This document shows positions 45,302 through 55,680 of a stretch of 64,000 nt of DNA, one piece after another. The notes under the pieces are model-generated. The model had not been told where the DNA came from, searched no databases, and worked only from the letters and a program-made list of their open reading frames with translations. This DNA is from Pyrus communis (lineage: Eukaryota > Streptophyta > Magnoliopsida > Rosales > Rosaceae). Every line of letters begins with the position of its first letter. Within the stretch, counting starts at the first letter, position 1. The stretch is from the NCBI RefSeq assembly GCF_963583255.1, contig NC_084803.1:28122428-28186427 (forward strand). Reading direction: 5' to 3'. Made by a program: the position numbers and the translations under genes.

Positions 45302-45704
45302 TGTGATGATCTTATCTTTTTGCCTCATACCTGAATCTGTTGACAAACATGTACCGTTGTGCGAGCCGCATGAGCCTGGATGGTTGTTTCCAATTAGAAA
45401 ATCCCAAGATGCTACTGTTGGTGCTCTTGTACAGATGTTAAGAAAAGCCCCACCTCTCTGGCAGAATCACTCGAATTTAGTAAATTTGTCACAGGCCAGC
45501 AGGCCTAAAACTTGGAGCAACTGTAACCAAGAGCCTGATCGGTCTTCTGAGAGTCATGCATCAATTCAACGTGCTGGTTCTTCAAGCGTTGTTTCATCTG
45601 GGCTCATATCATCAAAAACTACCACGGATGCATTACAAGAGCTCCAGGGTTACAAGACAATGAAAAACTTGTTAATAGGGAAAGGCAGTAAATCTCATAA
45701 GTAG
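45302..45704 (+). CDS. Putative terminal exon, unrecognised protein (or pseudogene piece)
   Basis: After the acceptor 'GCTAATGCAG' (ending 45301) a 133-codon frame runs to TAG at 45702-45704. The text looks coding: KHVPLCEPHEPGWLFPIRKS, then QDATVGALVQMLRKAPPLWQ, then a Ser-rich tail ending GKGSKSHK. Residue composition (Ser, Gln, Lys, few Cys) suits a nuclear or cytosolic plant protein, but I do not recognise the family. Upstream exons could not be assembled, and the Cassandra element lies 1 kb upstream, so this may be part of a broken gene. The downstream AT-rich sequence could be a 3' UTR. Confidence 0.4.
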
Positions 45705-46861
45705 TCCAAATATGCTTCTGCTTCTGCAGTAAACCTACAGCATTTTGGTTTTCGGTTTTCACGGTTTCATTCTGAATGGTTGCATTTTTTTTTTTCTGGC
45801 GTCCACTTCCATTTGTACATATATTTGAGAAAATTTGATTATATAAGTTTAACGATGATGTATATAAATCTGTCCATAATGCTTGCTCCTTCATTTTACT
45901 ATCCTCGTTTTTGTAATAATTATAAACTTTGGTTCATTAGCCGGGATGTGGTGCTTTTATTTTGGTTTCATGTACTTGCATTCTTTATCAAAGGTTGAGG
46001 GAGAATTTGAACTTGGAACACCTTCCTGGAATGTGGAGAGAAATACCGCTACACCAGACTAACACTATCAACTATTAGTTTCTGCATAGGTGATCACTAC
46101 TATTTCTGGCTATCTGTCTATCCATTCTCTTAGCTCTCATCAAGATATTTCACAAGCTATGGAGAAGCTACTTACAGATAGCGTTGCGACGACATCAAAG
46201 TAAGAAAAATGGACAAAATTGCAAAAGCTGGCGGACCTTGCCTTCCATGAAGAGAGCTTAAAAGTGAGTTCTTATAGTTCATATATTATCTGACAATTCT
46301 TATATATAAGGAGAAACAAATAGGAAAGGACACAAATTGAAGGAAAATTTGCTAATTTGTAGCTATTGTGTTGCCAAAATATGATTTCGGTAATGGTAGC
46401 TAGCACCGAGTCGATGCTAGAAAGGTGGTAAAATCATGAAGATGAAGAGAGAGGCGTTTGAAGAATTTAGGCTTTTGACTTCAGAAGTGATTCCCAAGAA
46501 AGAACATTTTTGAGATGATGATGAAATTATCCTTCTTAACATCCAAAAACTCCTCACAATCAGATTTCCAAATCTCAGGCAACTATTTTTCTATTCAAAT
46601 TGTGGTTCTAGTGGATGACTTTCCTTTCCCTAGTTCTTCTGCCACTTCCTTTTTGGTGCAAGACAAACAGACGTCATTGGCTTCGTGAAGCCTGCGTTGG
46701 GCCTTCTTCTCGAGACGCTACTTTTCTGGGTCAGTCTTCTATATGCGTTACTTATAGTAACAAGTCTCCTGGCTTTTAGGTGTTGATCTTCAGCATGGGC
46801 TAAGAAAGGAAAGTCAGCCTCTCTCTTCATTAAATGCATGTACTATTGGGCTTTCATGTGA
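45705..46861. other. Non-coding stretch
   Basis: I see nothing supported. A Lys/Arg-rich minus-strand frame at 46630-46839 has no recognised domain. Confidence 0.4.
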
Positions 46862-47206
46862 CTTTAAAGCCTTAAGCTTTTGCGTGATGGCATGTAGGGA
46901 AACTAGTCCCATTTTAAAGCAATTGAATTTTGTAGGGAAGTTAGTCCCATGTTAAAGCCTTAGGCATTTGCGTGATGGCATGTAGGGAAGCTAGTCCCAT
47001 GTTAAAGCCATAGGCAAAAGCGTGATGGCATGTAGGGAAGGTAGTTTCTTGTTAAAGTCGTAGGCTTTTGCATGGTGACATGTAGGGAAGCTAGTCCCAT
47101 GTTACCATCGTAGGTTTTTACATGGTGGCATGCAGGTAAGCTAGTCCGATGTTAAAGTCAGAAAGAAGCTAGTCTCATACTAAAGCCTTAGGCTTTTGCG
47201 TATGGT
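46862..47206. repeat. 50-bp minisatellite, about 6.5 units
   Basis: The unit is 'TGTAGGGAAGCTAGTCCCAT' followed by 'GTTAAAGCCTTAGGCTTTTG' and 'CGTGATGGCA'. 'TGTAGGGAAG' starts recur at 46931, 46981, 47031 and 47081, and a variant at 47131. The first unit is 12 bases short, and the last is partial. Confidence 0.9.
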
Positions 47207-47325
47207 GCTTGAATTTTTAGAGGTTTTGCTTTTCCTGGGCATATTTGCTTGTTTTCCCTGGTATTTTCATTTCTTGCTTTGCCATACTTTAAAGGTTGTA
47301 TTCTAACCGAGTCTCTTCATTGTAG

Positions 47326-48968
47326 CGTCTGATAAAGAAGCTGCACATGTTGGTCCCACTTATAGAACCAGGATTTCTCAGGCCTCTGTGTCATCTGGTA
47401 CTCTTATGTCTCCTAAATATCTTAATATTACTGGTTCAAGTGAAGAGGATTGGAGAATCGGCGGTGCTGCTGACGACAAGGTGTCCAGTGAAGATTTGGA
47501 TGCTGAAGAGAATAGCAATACAAGTGCCAAATTTGAACCGAGAAGTAGATGGCATCCTCAGGCTTCCCCTAGGAAAGGTATTGCTGGCAAGGATAGTGAT
47601 ACAGGATTAAGTTATGAGAATGACAACAAAGTGATTGGTAATGTTAATTTCGATGAGGTTGATATTTTCCTCAATGATGATGTCCGAGTAGGTGTAGCAT
47701 GTTATCCCATTGTGGCGAGTGTTACGACTTCAATGAATGTAGAAGTATTTCTTTTCCCTCATGGAAATCTTTGTGTGGATTTTTTCAACTGCCTGCCCAT
47801 TCTCTCTTGCTTGCATGGATTCATTCATGCACATATGAGGTGATTAATCATTGTTGAGCATTGGCATGTCTTTCTTCATGTTACATGTTTACCTTGGATA
47901 GGTTCAGTGGCTTCTGATATTTCGTGCTTCTGCTTGCTGATATATCATTTCATGATGCACACTTTGTGCTTTCCTCACAGGTGATATCGATGGTCTGAAT
48001 GTGTTGATTCATTTATTCTTGCATGCAAAGAGTGTTAGGACATATGTCTCTCTAGCTAACATTGGCATTCCGATAGCTTTTATAAGTCCACAAGCCCCCA
48101 ATGTTGTTCCTTCCAAGCATATGGCTTTCCCTAAGGAAATGGCAGCGGGAGTTTTCCCTGGTAATGTCCAAGCTTCAACTATTATGCTTCATTTTGTTCC
48201 TTGGAAGAGCAGGTTCGATCGAGGAGTGGGCACCATGGCACGAGGCGTTTGGTGCTCTCAAGGATGAGTTCAAGAATGGTGCGAAGGTGCTAAACTCGAT
48301 TGAAGAATCGTTTTCTCAGGGCGAGGCCTTCATCTTTCACACTGACTTTAAGGGTGATGGTTCACACAAGGTTGCTGGACTTCCAAGCATGTTCTTTGAG
48401 AAGGTAGGGGATGCCCATAGAAACTTAAGGAACTTGTCACCTTATATGCGCGACATAGTGCTTAAAGAGCTAGGGGTCCTGTTATTGGGCATGGAGTGCG
48501 TGCCATGCTCGAAGCTTACAGAATATAAGCCACTATACTAGTGTGACATGATTAGTGATCTAATGACCCTGGGCATGCTTATAAACTCATTGGCCAAGAG
48601 ATTAGAGAAGCTTCGCAACACAATGTTTGGGCACCACCTCGAAAAGGATAAAGACATTATGGGGCAAACTTCCAAAGTAAGAGAGATAAAGTGTGCCTTT
48701 GAGTTCAAGCATAAAGAGTTGGAGCATGAGAGGTCCAAGTTGAAGAAGATGTGCCATGGGAGTTTAAAGGAGATAGCGAACTGCCTTCAGCTTGCGCGAA
48801 TCAAATGCAGGCTGATGCTTCCAGCGTTCATTTGGAAAGGTAGCGCACTGAGGTTAGTCTTTTGCTTTTCCCAAGCAATCCATGTTTCTTGGCTCTTTTG
48901 TTTACTTGACCTTCACTTTCCTTTTCTTGGCAGAGCATGATCCTGATGATGTTGTAGCAGTGAAATAA
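47326..48968 (+). pseudogene. Spliced coding remnant of four exons, family unknown
   Basis: Four plus-strand exons join in phase: 47326-47691, 47981-48160, 48214-48838 and 48934-48968. All have AG acceptors and GT donors (junctions VG/DID, PG/SIEEW, WK/EHDPDD). The protein text includes SRWHPQASPRKG, EEWAPWHEAFGALKDEF, SLAKRLEKLRNTMFGHHLEK and an acidic end DPDDVVAVK then TAA. One in-frame TAG at 48539-48541 (after EYKPLY) breaks it. The second half, Lys/Glu/Leu-rich, is likely helical or coiled coil. I do not recognise the family. The setting suggests a transposon-associated or captured gene. Further 5' exons may exist. Confidence 0.5.
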
Positions 48969-49618
48969 CAGCGTGATTGACGAAGAACCTGTTCTCCTTG
49001 CTTTATTTTACTTTTGTTACATTTTTCTTTCCGAATGGCTAGTTACTCCCTCAGACAATGGGCATGGGGCCTTTTGCGTTTTGTCTTACTTTTATTTCTC
49101 TATTTGCTTCAACTTTCAACTATGATATTGAACTTGGCATGACGTTTGGGATATTTGATTTTGGAATAACATTGGTATTTACTTTGTATGTGTGCAAATT
49201 TGTTGAGTAAAATCATGTTAGATTGAGATACAAGCTTGAGCTTCTGATTGTTTCCTGGGCAAGGATGGCTGATTTTGGCACTTTGCATTCTACCAATGAG
49301 TTTCCCTGGGATGGTAGAGAATGTCACCAGGCTTGCTTCCTTAAGGAAATAGAGCATGGTACGAAGGCTTGTCTATAATTTAGTACATCATTCATAGATC
49401 ATCCTTACAAAAAATATACAAATCCAAAATTATTAAGACATCCAATTGTAGTGAAGAAAGTGGACGGATACGGGTTTTGCAAAGAAATGCTACTATGACT
49501 ACCATTTAATCCAACAGTCAAATGATTTCAGATTTGAGTAATCTTTTGTAGAGATGATTATTTATAGAAGACCTAAAAGATGAATAGTTAGTTGTTGAAA
49601 TACAATGTAGAATGGACC
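48969..49618. other. Non-coding stretch
   Basis: AT-rich, probably 3' flank of the preceding remnant. Nothing was recognised. Confidence 0.4.
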
Positions 49619-49756
49619 CAGGGCCGCCCCTAAGAATTTGGGGGCCCTTAGTGAGCCTTCAAAGTGGAGCCCTAGAGTTATTTGACTTTCGCCTCTTTGT
49701 ACATTGATATGTATAAAATAAAAAAAATAAAAAAATCACCAAAAATAAAAAATAAA

Positions 49757-49787
<31 letters not shown>

Positions 49788-51125
49788 TTTCTACATCAAG
49801 TATCTTTGAAAGTTACTATCAAAAGAAGAAAGATATTCAAACATTACTTAAATATTATACATAGAGCTAGGCACGAGTTGGGCCGGGCCTGGCCTAATTT
49901 TGAAGGGACCAGATCGGACTTGGGTTTAAAAGAAACGGGCTAGGCCGAAACGGGTACAACAAATTTTAATACAGGAATCGGACCTAATCCAGTCTATTTG
50001 AAACGGGCCGATTCCATATGGGTCCATGGGTCCAATTCCCCTTTCTTTTCTTTTTTTTTTTGGAATTTGGATTGGTGTATGAGCATTCAGCTACAGTATC
50101 AGATTATTTTTGTCCGTAAGAATGCTGCACACTCAGAGTCCTAGCTTATTCAAATCCAAATAAGCTGAGAAGCAATCACCAATTTAAGCCAAGCTTTAAC
50201 ATTTGGAGCAAATCCTCTACGAGCAGAAGTAACATAGAAAATAAAAGTATTATGAGAAGACAAGTAATTTCTGGGCTAATATGTTTGGATGTTTAGAGCT
50301 AGCATTATGAACACATGCCAACAAAAGTTGCAGAACTGCTAAACTAGTGTACAAATACATATACTAATACTGCTAATTTACAAATATATATATATATATA
50401 TATAGTCCAAATTCAAATTGATAACCCAAATTCTAAAACATAAGAAGTTAAGAACCCAGAACATACCAGATTCCGGAACCCAGAAATTGAGAACCCAGAA
50501 CAGATTCATCTTTCCAAAAGCAATCTCGAACTGATTCTTAAAACAACATTCTATCAACATAAGTATTCACGATAGAAAGCAATTTTCACAAATCCAAATT
50601 CAAAAACATAAATCCCTAAATCAGAAACTCACATAAATAGAAAACCCTATTTCAGAAATTAACTAAATTTTTGTAGGATGATGGTGGTGTTCTCGACGCG
50701 GCGATGGGGAAGTGGTGGTGCCAACTTGCGATTGGGAGTCAAGAGAAGATGATGGTGAATCGGTGATGATGGCAGGCTTTGTGGTGTATAGGAGGAGGAA
50801 ACTCAGGACTCTGGAAATGACTGGGGGGAAAAAAAGGTCGAATCGAGATAGTGAGCGGACTCCACCTAGTGAGAAACAAATTCAATCCCTTGATCCAATC
50901 CATTCATTACAAATTCAATCCTTTAATCCAATCCGTTCATTTCATATTAGATACGTGCCGATCCAGTCCCATGCTTTCTAAGTGTTAGATCTGCCCCGCC
51001 CTGTAATTACATTCGCCCCACCCTATTTCTTCTTTGATAAATTCGTACCCGCCCTGAACCTGCGCCGAATCGCAAGTACCCACCCCGACCTACAGGTCCT
51101 GAACCTGTTTGCCCACCCCTAATTA
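49619..51125. mobile_element. hAT-like transposon debris, possibly two nested elements
   Basis: An outer end reads CAGGGCCGCCCCTAAG at 49619, with possible mirrored 'GGGGCCCTAAGCAGGC' near 51592. An inner end reads TAGAGCTAGGCACGAG at 49862, with 'GTTTGCCCACCCCTAA' at 51108 as its opposite end. GGCC-rich subterminal blocks ('GAAACGGGCCGATTCC') also occur at 42551-42720. AT microsatellites lie at 49764-49788 and 50383-50402. No transposase frame is seen. Confidence 0.45.
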
Positions 51126-51909
51126 CACGTCTCGTGTTTTTAGTCACAAATACACAAATATACTAATTAAGTTTACATAATCTATTTTTTCAATAATTAT
51201 TTTTCAATGGACAAAATAGCTAGCCCATTTAGTCTTTATTGTGACATAGCTAATCAAAGATATATTTGATCAACTTTAATTCTGTAAAACTTCTTTATGT
51301 AGAGGCAACTGTAACTGGTGTAGTTAACAAATTTCTATAAGCAAACCATGCATTCAGAAAACAAACATCCATTTGTCTAATTTTTCTTAGCTCTAGCAAT
51401 AAGTTTTTCCCATGAATATTAGAATGCTCACCATGTTTCAAAAGTCTTTCAAGATTGATACATGTAAAAATTTTCTTTGTGTAAAATTATATTATTGCCT
51501 ATGATGTTATTTTATGATAGTTTTATTAAATTCGAATTGTAAATATATATATATGTTAAAAAATTGGGAACCCCCTCCCCCCCCCAAAGTAGGGGCCCTA
51601 AGCAGGCGCCTACTTCGGCAACGCCCCCAAATCCCTTTCATTGTCTTTTATCCCCTTGAACAGAATAAGTAAGGCCTCGTCCTTTCTAAAAAAAAGGGGA
51701 AGTCGAAGTGACCTAAACCCCGGGCCCTATCAGACATAGACTTTGATTCAAAGGCAAGGAATCCATACAGAAAGATATCGTAGGGATCTTAGCTACCGAA
51801 TCCTTTCATAAGAAAGATCAAACTTAAGATTCTTTGGACAATGCGCAGCCTCTGAGTCCGTTACACTTACAAGGACCCTCATGGTCGGCCTTAAATGGAC
51901 CCTATATAG
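51126..51909. other. Intergenic; last about 270 bp of unusual composition
   Basis: 51126-51590 is AT-rich and featureless. 51640-51909 is more GC-balanced, with text such as 'CCTAAACCCCGGGCCCTATC' that recalls plant mitochondrial DNA. I cannot confirm an organellar origin. Confidence 0.3.
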
Positions 51910-52450
51910 TGTCACGGGCCATATGTTACAAACAAAGAAAACGCCCAAGACATCATATATCTAAGCCCATAAAGCCTTGTCTTCATAGAAGCTTCCGGAA
52001 CATCCCAGAAAAAATCAAGAACATGGCGGAGCGTTCAAGATAATCTAGGGCATTCCGGAACAATCCACACAAGTGTACAAATTCAAGCCTCACCTAGAAC
52101 AATCTAGATTAGGCAAGTTGTATCTAGAACTATTCTAGATATTTTTGGATGTAAGTAGGGAATTCTAGAACCCTCCATTGAGGAGGTTACTTAGGCCTAT
52201 AAATAGGAGGCAAGGCCATTTGGCCAAAGCATCCAAGAATTGTAAGCAATTGTAAAGTTCTCCTAAGATTCAATACAAAGCTTCCTTTCTCCCATCTTCT
52301 AAGTGATCTTAGCATTCTCCAAGCTATCTTAGCTTTCTTTGTGATTCAATCCGGGGAAGCGAGGCTTCAAAGGCTTACTTAGCTTGTTCATCGAGGTTCT
52401 CAAGTCTAAGTGCCGCACGGGCGGAAGGCTTAAAGAGTCATCCCGTGACA
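51910..52450 (+). repeat. Gypsy 5' LTR
   Basis: The 541-bp LTR has 9-bp terminal inverted repeats TGTCACGGG/CCCGTGACA. A TATA-like CTATAAATAGG at about 52198 lies within it and probably drives element RNA. Confidence 0.97.
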
Positions 52451-52452
52451 GC

Positions 52453-52464
52453 TGGTATCAGAGC
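52453..52464 (+). other. Gypsy primer-binding site (Met tRNA)
   Basis: TGGTATCAGAGC starts two bases after the 5' LTR. It is complementary to the initiator Met tRNA 3' end. Confidence 0.93.
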
Positions 52465-52497
52465 CAAGCTCGTGAATCACTTGAAGGAAAGTAGGAT

Positions 52498-54246
52498 ATG
52501 GCAAGTGGAGAGATGGTGTCCGGAGTCTCCGACCTAAGGGAGCGTACTGCCGAGGTCCAAGATGTTGCCAAGAGCAAGCCAAAGTTAAAGGACTTGCAAG
52601 CATCGATGGAGACCATGGAGGAGCGACTCGAGAAGGTGGAACGAACCATACTCGAGTTCGATACTCGACTTGATGAGGACGTTGTCGACAAGGAGGAAAT
52701 CCAAACCATGGTGGACGATGGTAAGGATGAACTGCGTGGCTTGGTGGAAGGGCTACGAGATGAGCTCATTGGCGCCCTCAACACCATGGCAGACAAGATG
52801 CGGAGGGAAGTCCAGGTTCACCTTGACAACATAGAGGCAAGGTTTGTGGCGCTTCAAGAGGAGATAAAAGACACAAGAGAACTTAAGGGAGATGTGGCGT
52901 TTTGTAAAGAAGCAGTTGTGAAGCAATTCGTGCAAGGGCCGAGGGAAATCAAGGCGTTGGACTCCAAGATAATCGACTCCTTTAAGCCCAAATCCTATAA
53001 TGGGAAAAGGGAAGCAAAGGAGCTCGACACATTCGTGTGGAACGTGGAGCGATACTTCAAGTACCTGAAGCTTGAAGATGACGAGTACAAAATCGCAACG
53101 GCAACCATGTTCTTAGCTGACAATGCCCTTATGTGGTGGCGTCGCCGGAGCATGGAGATTGAACAAGGTACGTTCTCCCTCACCACTTGGGATGAATTTA
53201 AGAAAGATCTTATGTTGCACTTCTATCCCCAAAATGCCAAGTACGAAGCCAAGGAGAAACTAAGGTGGCTCAAGCAAACGGGGAGCGTCAAAGACTATGT
53301 CAACACCTTCGTGAGTTTGTTATTCGAGGTGCCCAACATGTTAGAGGAAGACAAGCTCATGTACTTCATGAGTGGACTGCAAAATTGGGCAAAACTCGAA
53401 CTACAAAGGAGACACGTGCAAACATTGTCTGATGCCATTGCCGCCGCCGAATCCTTGATTGAGTTTAGATCAAGCCACCAAGGTGATTCCAAGTCCACGG
53501 GGAAGAGGGGTAACCATGAGAAAAGTGGGGGAGCACATAAGCCGAAGGATAAGGCTGAGACAAGCAAAGGGGCTGAGACAAGCAAACCGAAGGAGAAGAA
53601 AGCCGATAAGCATGACAAAGGCAAGGGTAAGTCTTGGCAACCCACTTGTTACTTATGCAACGGCCCTCACATGATGCGAGATTGCCCACAAAAGAACGCC
53701 CTTAAGGCCATAGCTTTCAAGGAGGACAAGGCCGAGGAGAGTAACGATGCAAGGATGGGATGCATCCGTCTGCTGAATGCCATCCAAACAACCCTCCCAC
53801 AACCTAAGGCTCAAGTTGAGGGAGGATCATTGTTCGTCGACGTCAAGACTGGTGACAAGACAACGCGTGTGTTGGTGGACACGAGAGCAACCCACAACTT
53901 CATGACGTCGGAGGAAGCCACAAGGCTTGGCCTCCGAGTCACAAAGGAGCCCGGTAGCGTGAAGACGGTAAATTCTGCTGCCACCCCCATTGTCGGAATT
54001 GCGCGCAATGTACAAGTAGACATTGGCGCATGGAAGGGAAAGATCGACTTCACCATAGTCAAGATGGACGACTATGGCGTAGTCATTGGGTTAGAGTTCA
54101 TGGACAAGGTACGAGCCTTTCCCATTCCCTTCTACAATATTTTATGTATCTTGGACAACGGAAGACAACCTTGCCTGGTGCCATTGGAGAGGCAAGCCAA
54201 GAAGTGTACCCAGCACTTGTCGGCAATGCAATTTGCCAAGTCCTAG
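52498..54246 (+). CDS. Gypsy gag-protease segment, 582 aa, ends at TAG
   Basis: It starts at the first ATG after the primer site. Residues about 15-135 are heptad-rich (ETMEERLEKVERTILEFDTR) and probably form a coiled coil. The retrotransposon gag domain follows (FVWNVERYFKYLKLEDDEYK, MWWRRRSMEI). A zinc knuckle, CYLCNGPHMMRDC (C-x2-C-x3-H-x4-C), is at about residue 384. The protease has VDTRATHNF at about residue 460; the family requires D-T/S-G, so the Gly is replaced by Arg (AGA at 53884-53886), which should abolish cleavage. The segment ends at an in-frame TAG (54244-54246), after which the same frame continues into RT. Confidence 0.9.
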   Translation: MASGEMVSGVSDLRERTAEVQDVAKSKPKLKDLQASMETMEERLEKVERTILEFDTRLDEDVVDKEEIQTMVDDGKDELRGLVEGLRDELIGALNTMADKMRREVQVHLDNIEARFVALQEEIKDTRELKGDVAFCKEAVVKQFVQGPREIKALDSKIIDSFKPKSYNGKREAKELDTFVWNVERYFKYLKLEDDEYKIATATMFLADNALMWWRRRSMEIEQGTFSLTTWDEFKKDLMLHFYPQNAKYEAKEKLRWLKQTGSVKDYVNTFVSLLFEVPNMLEEDKLMYFMSGLQNWAKLELQRRHVQTLSDAIAAAESLIEFRSSHQGDSKSTGKRGNHEKSGGAHKPKDKAETSKGAETSKPKEKKADKHDKGKGKSWQPTCYLCNGPHMMRDCPQKNALKAIAFKEDKAEESNDARMGCIRLLNAIQTTLPQPKAQVEGGSLFVDVKTGDKTTRVLVDTRATHNFMTSEEATRLGLRVTKEPGSVKTVNSAATPIVGIARNVQVDIGAWKGKIDFTIVKMDDYGVVIGLEFMDKVRAFPIPFYNILCILDNGRQPCLVPLERQAKKCTQHLSAMQFAKS

Positions 54247-54279
54247 AAGAAAGGCGAGGCCACATTTCTTGCAACCCTA

Positions 54280-55230
54280 ATGTTGAATGAAGGGGATGAG
54301 AAGTACGGGCCTTTGCCGAAACAAGTGGAAGCAGTCCTTATGGAGTTTGCGGACGTGATGCCTAAGGAACTGCCAAAGAAGTTGCCACCAAGGAGAGAGG
54401 TCGACCATGCGATTGAGTTGGAGCCTGGTGCTAAGCCTCCCTCCAAATCACCTTATAGGATGTCGCCACCCGAGTTGGAGGAATTGAGGAAGCAACTCAA
54501 CGAGCTACTTGATGCTGGCTACATCCAACCCTCCAAGTCCCCATATGGTGCACCCGTCTTGTTCCAACGCAAGAAAGAAGGTAGCCTAAGGTTGTGCATC
54601 GACTATAGAGCATTGAACAAGATTACCATCAAGAACAAGTACCCACTTCCGTTGATCGCCGACTTATTCGATCAACTTGGTGAAGCAAGGTACTTCACAA
54701 AGTTAGATCTTCGATCCGGATACTACCAAGTGAGGATAGCCCCTGGAGACGAATCGAAGACGGCGATGGTGACCAGATATGGATCGCTCGAGTATAAAGT
54801 CATGCCATTTGGTCTGACCAATGCCCCTGCAACATTCTGCACATTGATGAACAAGGTATTCCATCCTTATCTTGACAAGTTTGTCGTGGTTTACATTGAT
54901 GATATCGTTATCTATAGCAAGACATTGGAGGAGCACGTCAAGCACTTACGCATAGTGTTCAAGACCTTTCGGGAGCATGAACTCTATGTCAAGAAGGAGA
55001 AATGCTCCTTTGCCACAAAAGAAGTAGAATTTCTTGGCCACAAGATAAAGGAGGGGAAACTTATGATGGAAAAGGGCAAGATCAAGACCATTCAAGAGTG
55101 GGAACCGCCGACCAAGGTACCAACATTTCGATCTTTTCTGGGGCTAGCCAACTACTATCGGAGATTCATAAAAGGGTATTCAGCCATAGCGGCACCCTTA
55201 ACCGACCTTCTTAGGAAGAACAAGGCATAG
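54280..55230 (+). CDS. Gypsy reverse transcriptase segment, ends at TAG
   Basis: This is the same frame as gag, reopened after the first TAG; homology begins a little before this Met. Motifs in order are [70 protein letters not shown] (catalytic Y-I-D-D, both Asp intact, from 54892) and EVEFLGHKI. It copies element RNA into DNA. The end at TAG 55228-55230 falls at the RT-RNase H hinge, in the position of a conserved Trp codon; a single G-to-A change would explain it. Confidence 0.92.
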   Translation: MLNEGDEKYGPLPKQVEAVLMEFADVMPKELPKKLPPRREVDHAIELEPGAKPPSKSPYRMSPPELEELRKQLNELLDAGYIQPSKSPYGAPVLFQRKKEGSLRLCIDYRALNKITIKNKYPLPLIADLFDQLGEARYFTKLDLRSGYYQVRIAPGDESKTAMVTRYGSLEYKVMPFGLTNAPATFCTLMNKVFHPYLDKFVVVYIDDIVIYSKTLEEHVKHLRIVFKTFREHELYVKKEKCSFATKEVEFLGHKIKEGKLMMEKGKIKTIQEWEPPTKVPTFRSFLGLANYYRRFIKGYSAIAAPLTDLLRKNKA

Positions 55231-55266
55231 GAATGGACGGACCGGTGTCAAGAGGCCTTTGAGAGG

Positions 55267-55677
55267 TTGAAGAAGGCCCTAATGGAGGAGCCTGTACTAA
55301 GGTTGCCCGACCTTAGTAAGCCCTTCGAGTTGCACACTGATGCTTCCGACTTTGCCATAGGAGGAGTGTTGATGCAAGAGGGACATCCGATAGCCTATGA
55401 AAGTCGCAAGCTAAACAATGCCGAGAAGAGGTACACGACCCATGAAAAGGAGATGACCGCCATCGTCCATTGCCTTAGAGTTTGGAGGCATTACTTGCTT
55501 GGTACTCCCTTCATCATCAAGACGGACAACGTTGCCACTAGCTACTTTCAAACCCAACAAAAGCTCACACCAAAGCAAGCAAGGTGGCAAGAGTTCTTGG
55601 CGGAGTTTGATTACAAGCTAGAGTACAAGCAAGGAAAGAAGAACGTGGTGGCAGATGCTCTAAGTAGACGAGTATAG
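55267..55677 (+). CDS. Gypsy RNase H segment, ends at TAG
   Basis: Same frame. It contains LHTDASDFAIGGVL (first catalytic Asp), YESRKLNNAEKRYTTHEKEM (catalytic Glu), IIKTDNVA (Asp) and NVVADALSRR, the typical RNase H end. It degrades the RNA strand during reverse transcription. It ends at the third TAG (55675-55677), just after ALSRRV, at the junction to integrase. Confidence 0.92.
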   Translation: MKKALMEEPVLRLPDLSKPFELHTDASDFAIGGVLMQEGHPIAYESRKLNNAEKRYTTHEKEMTAIVHCLRVWRHYLLGTPFIIKTDNVATSYFQTQQKLTPKQARWQEFLAEFDYKLEYKQGKKNVVADALSRRV

Positions 55678-55680
55678 TTA

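Noticed and set aside
46862..47206. Regular direct repeats, CRISPR-like at first sight
   Set aside because: Units are contiguous 50-bp tandem copies without unique spacers, in a plant nuclear context.
54244..55677. Programmed readthrough of the three TAG codons as an expression strategy
   Set aside because: Plant gypsy elements with a single gag-pol frame do not need three readthroughs. One TAG replaces a conserved Trp codon, and the protease is damaged as well. Mutation is the simpler explanation.
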